Of a stretch of DNA of 64,000 bases, positions 16,272 to 23,923 are shown piece by piece. The notes under the pieces are model-generated. The model had not been told where the DNA came from. It saw only the letters and a program-made list of their open reading frames with translations, and did not search any database. How positions within the stretch are numbered: position 1 is the stretch's first letter; the number at the start of each line of letters is the position of its first letter. The translations under genes were made by a program, and so were the position numbers. Origin of the DNA: Rariloculus sp965263005 (GTDB lineage Bacteria > Pseudomonadota > Gammaproteobacteria > Steroidobacterales > Rariloculaceae); the NCBI RefSeq assembly GCF_965263005.1, contig NZ_OZ253579.1, positions 1,426,001 through 1,490,000 on the forward strand, written 5' to 3'.

Positions 16272-16940
16272 ATGAGCCGAATCGATGCCATTTTCTTCGA
16301 CCTCGACGGCACGCTGACAGATCCGAAGATGGGCATCACACGCTGCATCCGCCACGCGCTGGCGGAGCTTGGCGTGACACCGCCGGACGCGGACGACCCG
16401 ACCTGGTGTATCGGTCCGCCGTTACTGGAGAGTTTCAAGTCGATGTTGGGTGACGATGCGTCGGCCGCCGTCGCATTGAAGCACTATCGGGCACGATTTT
16501 CTGAGGTCGGCCTGTATGAAAATCAACTCTATGACGGCCTACCCGAGGCACTGTGACGACTGTCCGACAGGGACGTTTCGCTCTTCGTGGCCACCAGCAA
16601 ACCCCTGGTCTACGCGGAGCGCATCGTGGAACATTTTGGTCTGGCCGCCTGCTTCGAGGATGTCTTTGGTCCTACGCTGCAGGGAGATCGCGCGAGAAAG
16701 ACCGACCTGCTGCGGTGGGCGCTGGAGGAGACTGCAGTGAACGCAGGCAGCGCGGTCATGGTGGGGGATCGAGGCCACGATATGGTCGGCGCGACAGACA
16801 ACGGAATGCGTGCAGCAGGCGTGCTCTACGGTTACGGTTCGCGCAGGGAGCTGGAGGCCACCGGGGCGAAGCTGTTGGTCAGTAGCCCGGGCGAGCTCAG
16901 CGGCATCCTGGATGCGTGGCGTATCGCAAGGCGTTCTTGA
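16272..16940 (+). pseudogene. HAD-superfamily phosphatase (phosphoglycolate phosphatase-like) with in-frame TGA
   Basis: Both halves are in the same frame and read as one protein of about 222 residues broken by a single TGA at 16554-16556. The first half has HAD motif I, DAIFFDLDGTLTD, near residue 5. After the stop the text resumes RLSDRDVSLFVATSKP, which is motif II, and ends with motif IV, VMVGDRGHDMVGA. One base change (CGA to TGA is the simplest) explains it. An ATG or other restart after the stop would lack motif I. Either this is a dead gene or a sequencing error; the rest of the gene shows no decay, so inactivation would be recent. Confidence 0.85.
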
Positions 16941-17064
16941 GTCTGATAGCGAGGCAGCGGTCCCGATGCCCGGCGGAGAGCGCGTACCGAGTCCCACAAT
17001 GAATTCGGTTCGAGTCGTGGAACATAGAGCCGGCAATTTATCCCTTTCGCCCGTTCGTCCCGGT

Positions 17065-17733
17065 TCAGTTCACTCGCAACATCGAGTTGCCTCCACGCTG
17101 AAACTCATAGGGCACGGCATGCACCGAACACTCGTGGCCGCTGCCGCGCAGGTTTGCCATCACGGCATCCAGGTGCCTGGAGGCAACCGATCCCAGCTCG
17201 AGCAAGGGAAAAATTCGCACTTCGGCCGCCACTCTGCACAGTTCCCTGATCGACCGGATATGGTACGCGGTGGACAACTGAGCGCTGTAGAGGAATAGAT
17301 AGTGTGAACACAGTGCGAGATCGAACTCCCGCTCCGCGAACGGCAGATTGGGCAGGCCGCGAGGAATGTACCGGCCGTCGGACTTGCCCTGAGGATAGTC
17401 GTCAAGAAAGCGGTTCATCGCCTGCATCCTGACGTGCGCGAGTTCGTCAACCGAGCGGATGCGGTCCCACACGAATTCGGACTCATTCAATCGAACCTGG
17501 TGCATGGCTTCAGGAAAGGTTTCCCCGATCCGGTCGCGGATCTGCTCGGCCGAGAAGTCGTAGAGCGGATCGATGGATACAACGCGGCCACCATTGCTTG
17601 AATGAATCGCGTTGAAACTCGCCGGGCCGTCAGCGCAGCCGAGAATCCGCCCGCACAACTCTGTCGACGTCAGAGCAAACATCTCGACGTACTCGTCATA
17701 CGAGCGGCCGAGGGGAACGCTAACAGACTTCAT
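17065..17733 (-). CDS. Probable class I SAM-dependent methyltransferase
   Basis: This 222-residue protein begins KSVSVPLGRSYDEYVEMFAL. It shows a nucleotide-binding type strand-loop, GRILGCADGPASFNA, near residue 28, an acidic strand end VVSIDPLYDF near 50, and DLALCSHYLFLY near 140, the usual order of motifs I, II and IV in Rossmann methyltransferases. The Cys-Ala-Asp-Gly-Pro loop and the CSHYLFLY block match a family of uncharacterised methyltransferases. I start at ATG 17733; the frame remains open to 17853, near the IS edge. The substrate is unknown. IS copy 2 lies 125 bp upstream and may have displaced its promoter. Confidence 0.72.
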   Translation of the reverse strand: MKSVSVPLGRSYDEYVEMFALTSTELCGRILGCADGPASFNAIHSSNGGRVVSIDPLYDFSAEQIRDRIGETFPEAMHQVRLNESEFVWDRIRSVDELAHVRMQAMNRFLDDYPQGKSDGRYIPRGLPNLPFAEREFDLALCSHYLFLYSAQLSTAYHIRSIRELCRVAAEVRIFPLLELGSVASRHLDAVMANLRGSGHECSVHAVPYEFQRGGNSMLRVN

Positions 17734-17910
17734 GGCAAACAAAATCCAGGAGGACACCCGGAGGGTGCTCTTCCTCAGGACGCGGGCAGATGACCGAATC
17801 ACCGTTGACCATCGCGCCACAATCGGCGGGATCGAGTATGACCTGCGGAGCATTCAGAGAAATGGACCCCGAGAATTGGACAGTGCGGTAAGTGAAATCT
17901 TGCACGGTAT

Positions 17911-18756
17911 TCAGGCTGCCAAATTGCGGTTAGCCTGGTCGAAGTACACCGCATCCGGGGTGCGTCGGTCCAGTGCGCTGTGACGGCGCCTGGTGTTGTA
18001 GAAGTCGAAGTAGCGGGCCAGGCCGGTCCGAAGCTCGGTTGGCGTTTCGTAGGCACGCAGGTACACGTCCTCGTACTTGACGCTGCGCCACAGACGCTCG
18101 ATGAACACGTTGTCCACCCACCGGCCCTTGCCATCCATGCTGATCGCAATGGGGTGGTTCTTGAGCACGTCCGTGAACGCTTCAGAGGTGAACTGGGACC
18201 CTTGGTCCGTATTGAAGATCTCCGGCGCTTCAAAGCGTTGTAGAGCGTCCTCCAGGGCTTCGATACAGAAGTCCGTATCCAGGGTATTCGACACCCGCCA
18301 TGACAGCACCCGGCGAGAATACCAGTCCATGATCGCCACCAGGTACATGAACCCCTTGGCCATGGGGATGTAGCTGATGTCACTTGCCCAGGCTTGGTTT
18401 GCGCGCTCGATGGACAGGTCCCTGAGCAGGTAGGGATAGATCTTGTGCCCCTGGCCCGGCTGGCTCGTTCGACGTCGCGGATACAGGGCTCTCAAATCCA
18501 TCTGACGCATCAGGCGCTGGATCCGCTTGCGGTTGACCGTGTGGCCGCGCTCCTCCAGCGCGTCACGCATACGCCGGCTGCCGTAGAACGGCCACTGGAG
18601 ATGGATCTCGTCGATGAGCCGCATCACAGCAAGGTCCGCCTCGCTGACCGGCTCGCGCCGGTAGTACGCGCTCGAGCGTGCCACATCGAGCAGCTCGCAG
18701 CGCCGCGTCTTGGACAAGACGTGCTGCTCGTGAATCCGGCCTCGGCGCTCGCTCAT
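17911..18756 (-). CDS. IS3-family transposase OrfB (copy 2)
   Basis: At 281 residues it is identical in protein sequence to OrfB of copy 1, with the full DDE triad (WASDISY, TDQGSQF, FIERLW). Its ATG overlaps the orfA stop. It would be made mainly as an OrfAB fusion through the T6G slip site in orfA. Confidence 0.95.
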   Translation of the reverse strand: MSERRGRIHEQHVLSKTRRCELLDVARSSAYYRREPVSEADLAVMRLIDEIHLQWPFYGSRRMRDALEERGHTVNRKRIQRLMRQMDLRALYPRRRTSQPGQGHKIYPYLLRDLSIERANQAWASDISYIPMAKGFMYLVAIMDWYSRRVLSWRVSNTLDTDFCIEALEDALQRFEAPEIFNTDQGSQFTSEAFTDVLKNHPIAISMDGKGRWVDNVFIERLWRSVKYEDVYLRAYETPTELRTGLARYFDFYNTRRRHSALDRRTPDAVYFDQANRNLAA

Positions 18757-19043
18757 CGGTCGCGCCCGAGCACCTTGGACAAAAAATCGTTCTCCATCGC
18801 CAGCCGACCGATCTTGGCGTGGAGCTTCTCTACCTCCTGCTCGTTGTGCTGGGCTTCGACCGCGTTGCCGCCGAACACCTCCTCGGCCCCTTCGACCAGG
18901 CGCTTCTTCCAGTCCTGGATCTGGTTGGGATGAACATCAAACTGCTCGGCCAGCTCTGCTAGAGTGCGTTCGCCCTTCACCGCTGACAGCGCCACTTTCG
19001 CCTTGAACGCCGATGAATGATTACGTCTCTTTCTCCGGGTCAT
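18753..19043 (-). CDS. IS3-family transposase OrfA (copy 2)
   Basis: At 96 residues it is identical in protein sequence to OrfA of copy 1. It has the helix-turn-helix and leucine-zipper segment, the same AAGGAG site before the ATG, and the slippery heptamer near its 3' end. Confidence 0.93.
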   Translation of the reverse strand: MTRRKRRNHSSAFKAKVALSAVKGERTLAELAEQFDVHPNQIQDWKKRLVEGAEEVFGGNAVEAQHNEQEVEKLHAKIGRLAMENDFLSKVLGRDR

Positions 19044-19259
19044 CTTCTGCTCCTTCTCTCTCGAGAATCCTAAGCTAGAAGATTCCACTTATCAGCTCAC
19101 GATCCCTGTCCAACCCCCGGGGTCCAGCTCTCAGGAACTGGCGACGAGAGGCGAGCTTCGCATCGCTCTTGTGCGGGAAGATGAGGTATAGCGGACGCTG
19201 TGATCGGCGGCTAGACTACGTGACGCGGCTCGGGTGGGCCGCACAAGGGAGAACAAACG

Positions 19260-19676
19260 ATGCTTAGGGGATCGTCATTCGCGCTCGTTGGCCTTGCAGT
19301 AGCCGCAACTTCCGTGAGTTACGCTCAAAGCGGGGAACGTTGGACGTGTTACGACCTTACGGATTTCGGCCGCGAGACACCGTTAATCGAACTGACAGGC
19401 GCAGTCATATCAGAAGAACTAGGGGGTCTTGGCATAGTGACGGTAGGTACAGCCTCTTACGTAGCGTCTTTCGATTACCAAGGCCTTAATCGCCGCTGGA
19501 ATTTCGGAGAAACGGACGATGACGGCGCTTATCCCTACTCGTTCGTTATCACGCCAGCCGGTGCTGGAAGCTATTACGACTTTTCGGGTGCCGACGATAG
19601 CGGGCGAACCAGCCAAAGCCAAAGCTACGAATGCGAGTATTCGGAGATAGAACTCCCTTCTGCTGAGGATGAGTAA
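19260..19676 (+). CDS. Small secreted protein of unknown function
   Basis: This 138-residue protein has a signal peptide (SSFALVGLAVAATSVSYA, cut before QSG). The mature part has two Cys (WTCYDL and YECEY), which could form a disulfide, and alternating beta-like segments ending in an acidic tail. I do not recognise a family. It lies between IS copies 2 and 3, next to the integrase remnant, so it is part of the mobile region. A hairpin terminator follows at 19720. Confidence 0.6.
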   Translation: MLRGSSFALVGLAVAATSVSYAQSGERWTCYDLTDFGRETPLIELTGAVISEELGGLGIVTVGTASYVASFDYQGLNRRWNFGETDDDGAYPYSFVITPAGAGSYYDFSGADDSGRTSQSQSYECEYSEIELPSAEDE

Positions 19677-19702
19677 CTACTAGATATCTGCACAGTGAAG
19701 TT

Positions 19703-19716
19703 GCAATTGATTGCAC
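19703..19716 (+). repeat. 14-bp direct repeat flanking the integrase locus (left unit)
   Basis: GCAATTGATTGCAC here is identical to 21584-21597 in the same orientation. The two units bracket the split integrase gene. The sequence is itself palindromic (GCAAT-TG-ATTGC). It could be an arm-type site for the integrase or a remnant attachment sequence; neither is shown. Confidence 0.5.
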
Positions 19717-19719
19717 CAA

Positions 19720-19740
19720 AGAGCCCGGCGCGCGGGCTCT
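19720..19740. terminator. Hairpin between convergent small gene and integrase remnant
   Basis: AGAGCCCG (19720-19727) pairs exactly with CGGGCTCT (19733-19740) around a 5-base loop. It sits 43 bases after the small secreted protein and just beyond the integrase stop, so it can serve both convergent genes. T tails are short. Confidence 0.6.
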
Positions 19741-19762
19741 CTGTGGGCAGAATGGGCAGTCC

Positions 19763-20030
19763 TTAGCCGAGATTCACCGCTGCCGTTACTGCCGCTAAAT
19801 CGTCGGAGGGATGCACGTAGCGCATGGTCGTCGCGATATCCGAATGCCCTAGCACCGCTTGGACGTTCTGCAACGGTACGCCGGCGTTCGCGGCAGCGCT
19901 GGCGCACGAATGGCGCAACCAGTGCAGGGAAGCTTCCCCTAGTGCGGCCCGCGTGGCGTCACGCTTGAAAGCCTTACCGATGTGATCGAGCGACCAGCGG
20001 GGCAGGATGTACTCGTCGTGACCCATGGCC
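19763..20030 (-). pseudogene. C-terminal remnant of a tyrosine-type integrase
   Basis: About 89 residues carry the catalytic end of a tyrosine recombinase: LHWLRHSCASAAANAG (the HxxR box), VLGHSDIATTMRYVH with the GHS histidine and the nucleophile Tyr. The frame is open into IS copy 3 and has no true start. The N-terminal remnant lies beyond the IS at 21305-21510. Full integrases of this type have about 330-400 residues, so roughly 200 residues between the two remnants are missing. Confidence 0.88.
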
Positions 20031-20083
20031 AGAAATGGACCCCGAGAATTGGACAGTGCGGTAAGTGAAATCTTGCACGGTAT

Positions 20084-20929
20084 TCAGGCTGCCAAATTGC
20101 GGTTAGCCTGGTCGAAGTACACCGCATCCGGGGTGCGTCGGTCCAGTGCGCTGTGACGGCGCCTGGTGTTGTAGAAGTCGAAGTAGCGGGCCAGGCCGGT
20201 CCGAAGCTCGGTTGGCGTTTCGTAGGCACGCAGGTACACGTCCTCGTACTTGACGCTGCGCCACAGACGCTCGATGAACACGTTGTCCACCCACCGGCCC
20301 TTGCCATCCATGCTGATCGCAATGGGGTGGTTCTTGAGCACGTCCGTGAACGCTTCAGAGGTGAACTGGGACCCTTGGTCCGTATTGAAGATCTCCGGCG
20401 CTTCAAAGCGTTGTAGAGCGTCCTCCAGGGCTTCGATACAGAAGTCCGTATCCAGGGTATTCGACACCCGCCATGACAGCACCCGGCGAGAATACCAGTC
20501 CATGATCGCCACCAGGTACATGAACCCCTTGGCCATGGGGATGTAGCTGATGTCACTTGCCCAGGCTTGGTTTGCGCGCTCGATGGACAGGTCCCTGAGC
20601 AGGTAGGGATAGATCTTGTGCCCCTGGCCCGGCTGGCTCGTTCGACGTCGCGGATACAGGGCTCTCAAATCCATCTGACGCATCAGGCGCTGGATCCGCT
20701 TGCGGTTGACCGTGTGGCCGCGCTCCTCCAGCGCGTCACGCATACGCCGGCTGCCGTAGAACGGCCACTGGAGATGGATCTCGTCGATGAGCCGCATCAC
20801 AGCAAGGTCCGCCTCGCCGACCGGCTCGCGCCGGTAGTACGCGCTCGAGCGTGCCACATCGAGCAGCTCGCAGCGCCGCGTCTTGGACAAGACGTGCTGC
20901 TCGTGAATCCGGCCTCGGCGCTCGCTCAT
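20084..20929 (-). CDS. IS3-family transposase OrfB (copy 3)
   Basis: At 281 residues it is identical to the other two copies except for Gly instead of Ser near residue 37 (REPVGEADL). The DDE triad is intact. This one replacement marks copy 3 as a slightly diverged lineage. Confidence 0.95.
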   Translation of the reverse strand: MSERRGRIHEQHVLSKTRRCELLDVARSSAYYRREPVGEADLAVMRLIDEIHLQWPFYGSRRMRDALEERGHTVNRKRIQRLMRQMDLRALYPRRRTSQPGQGHKIYPYLLRDLSIERANQAWASDISYIPMAKGFMYLVAIMDWYSRRVLSWRVSNTLDTDFCIEALEDALQRFEAPEIFNTDQGSQFTSEAFTDVLKNHPIAISMDGKGRWVDNVFIERLWRSVKYEDVYLRAYETPTELRTGLARYFDFYNTRRRHSALDRRTPDAVYFDQANRNLAA

Positions 20930-21216
20930 CGGTCGCGCCCGAGCACCTTGGACAAAAAATCGTTCTCCATCGCCAGCCGACCGATCTTGGCGTGGAGCTT
21001 CTCTACCTCCTGCTCGTTGTGCTGGGCTTCGACCGCGTTGCCGCCGAACACCTCCTCGGCCCCTTCGACCAGGCGCTTCTTCCAGTCCTGGATCTGGTTG
21101 GGATGAACATCAAACTGCTCGGCCAGCTCTGCTAGAGTGCGTTCGCCCTTCACCGCTGACAGCGCCACTTTCGCCTTGAACGCCGATGAATGATTACGTC
21201 TCTTTCTCCGGGTCAT
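20926..21216 (-). CDS. IS3-family transposase OrfA (copy 3)
   Basis: At 96 residues it is identical to the other copies, with the same start, ribosome site and slippery heptamer. Confidence 0.93.
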   Translation of the reverse strand: MTRRKRRNHSSAFKAKVALSAVKGERTLAELAEQFDVHPNQIQDWKKRLVEGAEEVFGGNAVEAQHNEQEVEKLHAKIGRLAMENDFLSKVLGRDR

Positions 21217-21304
21217 CTTCTGCTCCTTCTCTCTCGAGAATCCTAAGCTAGAAGATTCCACTTATCAGCTCACGATCCCTGTCCAACCCCCGGGGTCCAG
21301 CTCT

Positions 21305-21510
21305 ATGATCCGGCGGGCATAGGGATCGTCCCCGTTTAGCTCTAGCGTCTTCCGCTTCGCGAACTCGTCAGCAACGGCGGGATCATCGGTGTTGACGGCC
21401 TCCTGGTAGCGTTTCCCATCCTTGCGCCATTGGATGTACCAGCGTTCGCCCTTCGGCCCCGTCCGCGAGTAGACCGTGACTCGCACGATTCGGTTAGCTG
21501 TTCTAGGCAT
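21305..21510 (-). pseudogene. N-terminal remnant of the tyrosine-type integrase
   Basis: About 69 residues starting at ATG 21510 (PRTANRIVRVTVYSR, then WYIQWRKDGKRYQEAV) look like the small N-terminal arm-binding or AP2-like beta-sheet domain of phage-type integrases. After ARRII the frame runs into IS copy 3. The start faces the tRNA-Thr 3' end 135 bp away, the normal place for an island integrase. Confidence 0.8.
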
Positions 21511-21583
21511 TGTTGGTGTCCCCGTTTGGTGTCAAATCCCGCCTGAAAAGCTACACCATTTACCACCATTAAGCCTTTTTTGG

Positions 21584-21597
21584 GCAATTGATTGCAC
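21584..21597 (+). repeat. 14-bp direct repeat flanking the integrase locus (right unit)
   Basis: This is the second unit of GCAATTGATTGCAC, identical to 19703-19716. It lies between the integrase start and the tRNA 3' end, where attachment-site arms are expected. Confidence 0.5.
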
Positions 21598-21645
21598 AAG
21601 GACATTTTCCAGACTTTGGAAACTGTCTGATATATCAGTTACTTA

Positions 21646-21721
21646 TGGTGCCGGTGGACGGATTCGAACCGCCGACCCACGCATTACGAATGCGTTGCTC
21701 TACCGACTGAGCTACACCGGC
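21646..21721 (-). tRNA. tRNA-Thr (anticodon CGT)
   Basis: The minus strand reads a full 76-base cloverleaf beginning GCCGGTGTAGCTCAG and ending CACCGGC-A-CCA with an encoded CCA. The 7-bp acceptor stem pairs perfectly. The anticodon stem ACGCA/TGCGT encloses the loop TTCGTAA, giving anticodon CGT for threonine ACG codons. The T-loop is TTCGAAT. Its 3' end points at the broken integrase, so it is the probable attachment target of the mobile region to the left. Confidence 0.97.
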
Positions 21722-21854
21722 TTTTGATGGTTACCCGCTGGAGACCGTGCGCCTTCGGGCGGGTTCGCTTGAGCGGTGCGGATTGTACCCGTTTTGCATA
21801 CGCTCTGCGCCGGCCCGATGCAGCAATCGAATGCCTCGCCGGCCGCCGCGTCCC

Positions 21855-21926
21855 CCGCTGATCCATGCGCCGCGTCCATCGTTAATCCATGTGCCGCGCC
21901 CGGTGTTGAGCCATGCGCCGGGAACC
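21855..21926 (+). repeat. Three degenerate 24-bp tandem units
   Basis: ATCCATGCGCCGCG starts at 21861, ATCCATGTGCCGCG at 21885 and AGCCATGCGCCGGG at 21909, exactly 24 bp apart. They lie in the non-coding stretch between the tRNA and the cupin gene. No function is evident. Confidence 0.65.
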
Positions 21927-21930
21927 CGGC

Positions 21931-22998
21931 TTACGCGCCGTCGGGACCGCGTTGCTCGCGCCAGATGCCGAGCTTGGTTTGTGCCGCCTGGTCGGAGGTG
22001 CTGAAGATTGTCGATTCGGAGTCGGCGGTGATCCTGAATTCCTGCCAGCTCGGGATCACGAAAATGTGCCAGGGCTCATATTCGATCGCCGGCGTTTCAG
22101 CACCGGGCAGTTCGACGGTCCCCGTGCCTTCCACGGGACAGTAAATCGTGCCCGCTGTCGTTTTGTAGCTGTCGGTCGTGAAACCGGCCGGCAGGAGTTG
22201 CATGAATGCGGAAATCGTCGGCATCGCCGGGCCGCCCGTCGTCGGGTCGACGTACTGCATCTTGAGACCGTGACATGGATCGAGCTCGGAATGGTCCTTG
22301 AGCCGGCCCAACACTTCGCGCGTGCGCTCGTAGGGATAGCTGAAGATCGGCGACGCGCCCTGGCCGCGCTCGTAGCCGACCGGGAGCATGTTCATTCCGT
22401 AGCGATAGAGCGTATCGAGCGGTTCCGTTTGCTCAGGTGAGCGGTGCTCGGGATAGTGCTCCGTGAACGTAGCGTTGAACAAATGAGTCATCGCGACGTC
22501 GAGCACATCGAGCCAGACCGTCGGGCCGTCGCCTTCGTGGCCATGGCCGTGCCAGGTCCACGACGGCGTGATGATGAAATCCCCGGGTTTCATGTAGGTC
22601 CGCTCGCCGTTGACCGACGTGTAGGCGCCGTCGCTCTCGATCACGAACCTGAGTGCCGCCGGCGTATGCCGGTGGGACGGCGCGATTTCGCCGGGCATGA
22701 TGAGCTGGAGGCCCGCGTAGAGCGATTCCGTGGCCAGGTGCCGGCCCGGCAATCCGGGATTCTCAAGCGCGAGCACGCGGCGCTCGGCTTCGACGGGGTC
22801 GACGATGCTGGCCGACTCGATAATCGTCTCGCGCAACGCTCTATACGACCAGGCGTACGGCCGCGAATTGACGTGCGGTTTGCGCGTGAACCAATCCTTG
22901 AAGAACAGCCACAAAGGGATGAGTTGCTGCTCGCCGACGCGGGCGTAGTACTCGCTTCGGCGCGCTTCGATATCTTCGGGTCTCGGGTTTGCGCTCAT
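21931..22998 (-). CDS. Gentisate 1,2-dioxygenase-like bicupin protein
   Basis: This 355-residue protein has two cupin domains. The first holds the metal site in SHRHTPAALRFVIE near residue 110 and TPSWTWHGHGHEG near 150; the second, near residues 265-330, is more degenerate. Gentisate and 1-hydroxy-2-naphthoate dioxygenases of this family cleave an aromatic ring between carboxyl and hydroxyl groups using Fe(II), and have this size and HRHxxxALRFV motif. The ligands visible are in the N-terminal cupin, as expected. No maleylpyruvate isomerase or hydrolase gene is adjacent, so the actual aromatic substrate is uncertain. Confidence 0.85.
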   Translation of the reverse strand: MSANPRPEDIEARRSEYYARVGEQQLIPLWLFFKDWFTRKPHVNSRPYAWSYRALRETIIESASIVDPVEAERRVLALENPGLPGRHLATESLYAGLQLIMPGEIAPSHRHTPAALRFVIESDGAYTSVNGERTYMKPGDFIITPSWTWHGHGHEGDGPTVWLDVLDVAMTHLFNATFTEHYPEHRSPEQTEPLDTLYRYGMNMLPVGYERGQGASPIFSYPYERTREVLGRLKDHSELDPCHGLKMQYVDPTTGGPAMPTISAFMQLLPAGFTTDSYKTTAGTIYCPVEGTGTVELPGAETPAIEYEPWHIFVIPSWQEFRITADSESTIFSTSDQAAQTKLGIWREQRGPDGA

Positions 22999-23198
22999 GA
23001 TGTGATGCTAGCGTTGTTGGACTGTGCTGAGAAGACCGCAAAGGCGCCGTGACGGCTGCGGCTGACTGGTCGTGACCGGACCGGGGATGGCTGCCTGTCA
23101 CCGCTCGGGCTCGGCACTGCGCGCCGTTGCCGTTGCGTTGCGACCGCGCCGCTTGTAATTTGGCCGGCAAGGACTCGCTTGTTCGGGGCACGACGAAA

Positions 23199-23906
23199 AT
23201 GAAACTCTACGCTGCGTCGCTGACGGTGCTGCCGCTCTTGGCGGCGAGCCTCGGCCAGGCCGCCCCGGCCGGCGGTGAAACAACGGCTCCGGCAGCGCGG
23301 CGCGACGGGCTCGAACTCGTGGCGATCGACGTGCCCCGCCTGCCGGATCCGGTGCGCACCCGGCTCGATGCAACCGCTGTTGACGGTTCGGCTGAGGCCG
23401 GCGAAGGGAGCAACGCAGCGGTCAGCCGAGGTGTCTCTGCGACGGCAATCGACGAGGCCGGCGCAGAAGGTGCCGCAGACGTCACCGAGGAGGTCGTCGT
23501 CATCGGCACGCGCACGCGCGCCGCGCTCCGGGCGCAGGTCCGGGACGCCGAGGATCGTGTCTTCGCGCTATTCAACGAACTCAACGACGACGACGATTAC
23601 GACATCCATTGCCGCATCTGGGAGAGAACGGGCACATTGATCGGCCGGCGTGTCTGTTGGGCGAACTTCGTCGGCAAGGCGACGACGAACGAGGCGACGG
23701 CGACGTTGAATTTCCTGAAGGGCGAAATGGGGTCGGTAGCCGAGCGGACGACTTCGGTATTTCGATACAAGAGCAGAATACTGCGCGACAAGCTGAGAGC
23801 GACGATAGGGGAAAACCCGGAGTTGCTTGAGGCCGTCGCGCGCCACAACGCTCTGCGCCGCGAACTCGATGAAGCTCCGCGGCGGGTGGCCGATCCGGCC
23901 CGGTAG
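23199..23906 (+). CDS. Exported protein of unknown function with TonB-box-like segment
   Basis: This 235-residue protein has a signal peptide (LYAASLTVLPLLAASLGQAA). A low-complexity Ala/Glu linker leads to TEEVVVIGTRTRAALRAQV near residue 125, which resembles the start of TonB-dependent receptors (EEVVVTGSR). Then comes a conserved block, FALFNELNDDDDYDIHCRIW and RRVCWANFV, with two Cys, and a basic helical tail. The same arrangement is known from many small gammaproteobacterial hypotheticals near iron or transport genes. I start at ATG 23199, which begins the signal peptide. The function is unknown. Confidence 0.65.
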   Translation: MKLYAASLTVLPLLAASLGQAAPAGGETTAPAARRDGLELVAIDVPRLPDPVRTRLDATAVDGSAEAGEGSNAAVSRGVSATAIDEAGAEGAADVTEEVVVIGTRTRAALRAQVRDAEDRVFALFNELNDDDDYDIHCRIWERTGTLIGRRVCWANFVGKATTNEATATLNFLKGEMGSVAERTTSVFRYKSRILRDKLRATIGENPELLEAVARHNALRRELDEAPRRVADPAR

Positions 23907-23923
23907 TAGCTCGCCACGGGCTG

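Larger units (their letters stand above)
17858..19131 (-). mobile_element. IS3-family insertion sequence, copy 2
   Basis: This is a complete 1,274-bp copy in minus orientation with the same terminal repeats as copy 1. A 3-bp direct repeat CAG (17855-17857 and 19132-19134) flanks it. The two transposase proteins are identical to those of copy 1. It lies between the methyltransferase and a small secreted-protein gene; joining its flanks does not restore an obvious gene. Confidence 0.95.
20031..21304 (-). mobile_element. IS3-family insertion sequence, copy 3, inside the integrase gene
   Basis: This is a complete 1,274-bp copy, minus orientation, with the same ends as the others. Unlike them it has no matching 3-bp target duplication (GCC on the left, ATG on the right), and part of the integrase gene it interrupts is gone. 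This fits either an IS-mediated adjacent deletion or recombination between two copies once inserted in the same gene. The proteins differ from copies 1 and 2 by one residue (Ser to Gly early in OrfB). Confidence 0.93.

Noticed and set aside
16554..16556. TGA in the HAD gene as a possible selenocysteine codon
   Set aside because: It falls outside the catalytic motifs, no SECIS-like hairpin is visible right after it, and a simple CGA to TGA change fits the frame.
17858..21304. IS copies 2 and 3 as a composite transposon carrying the small secreted gene
   Set aside because: Copy 2 has its own 3-bp target duplication, which indicates an independent insertion, and no duplication surrounds the pair as a unit.
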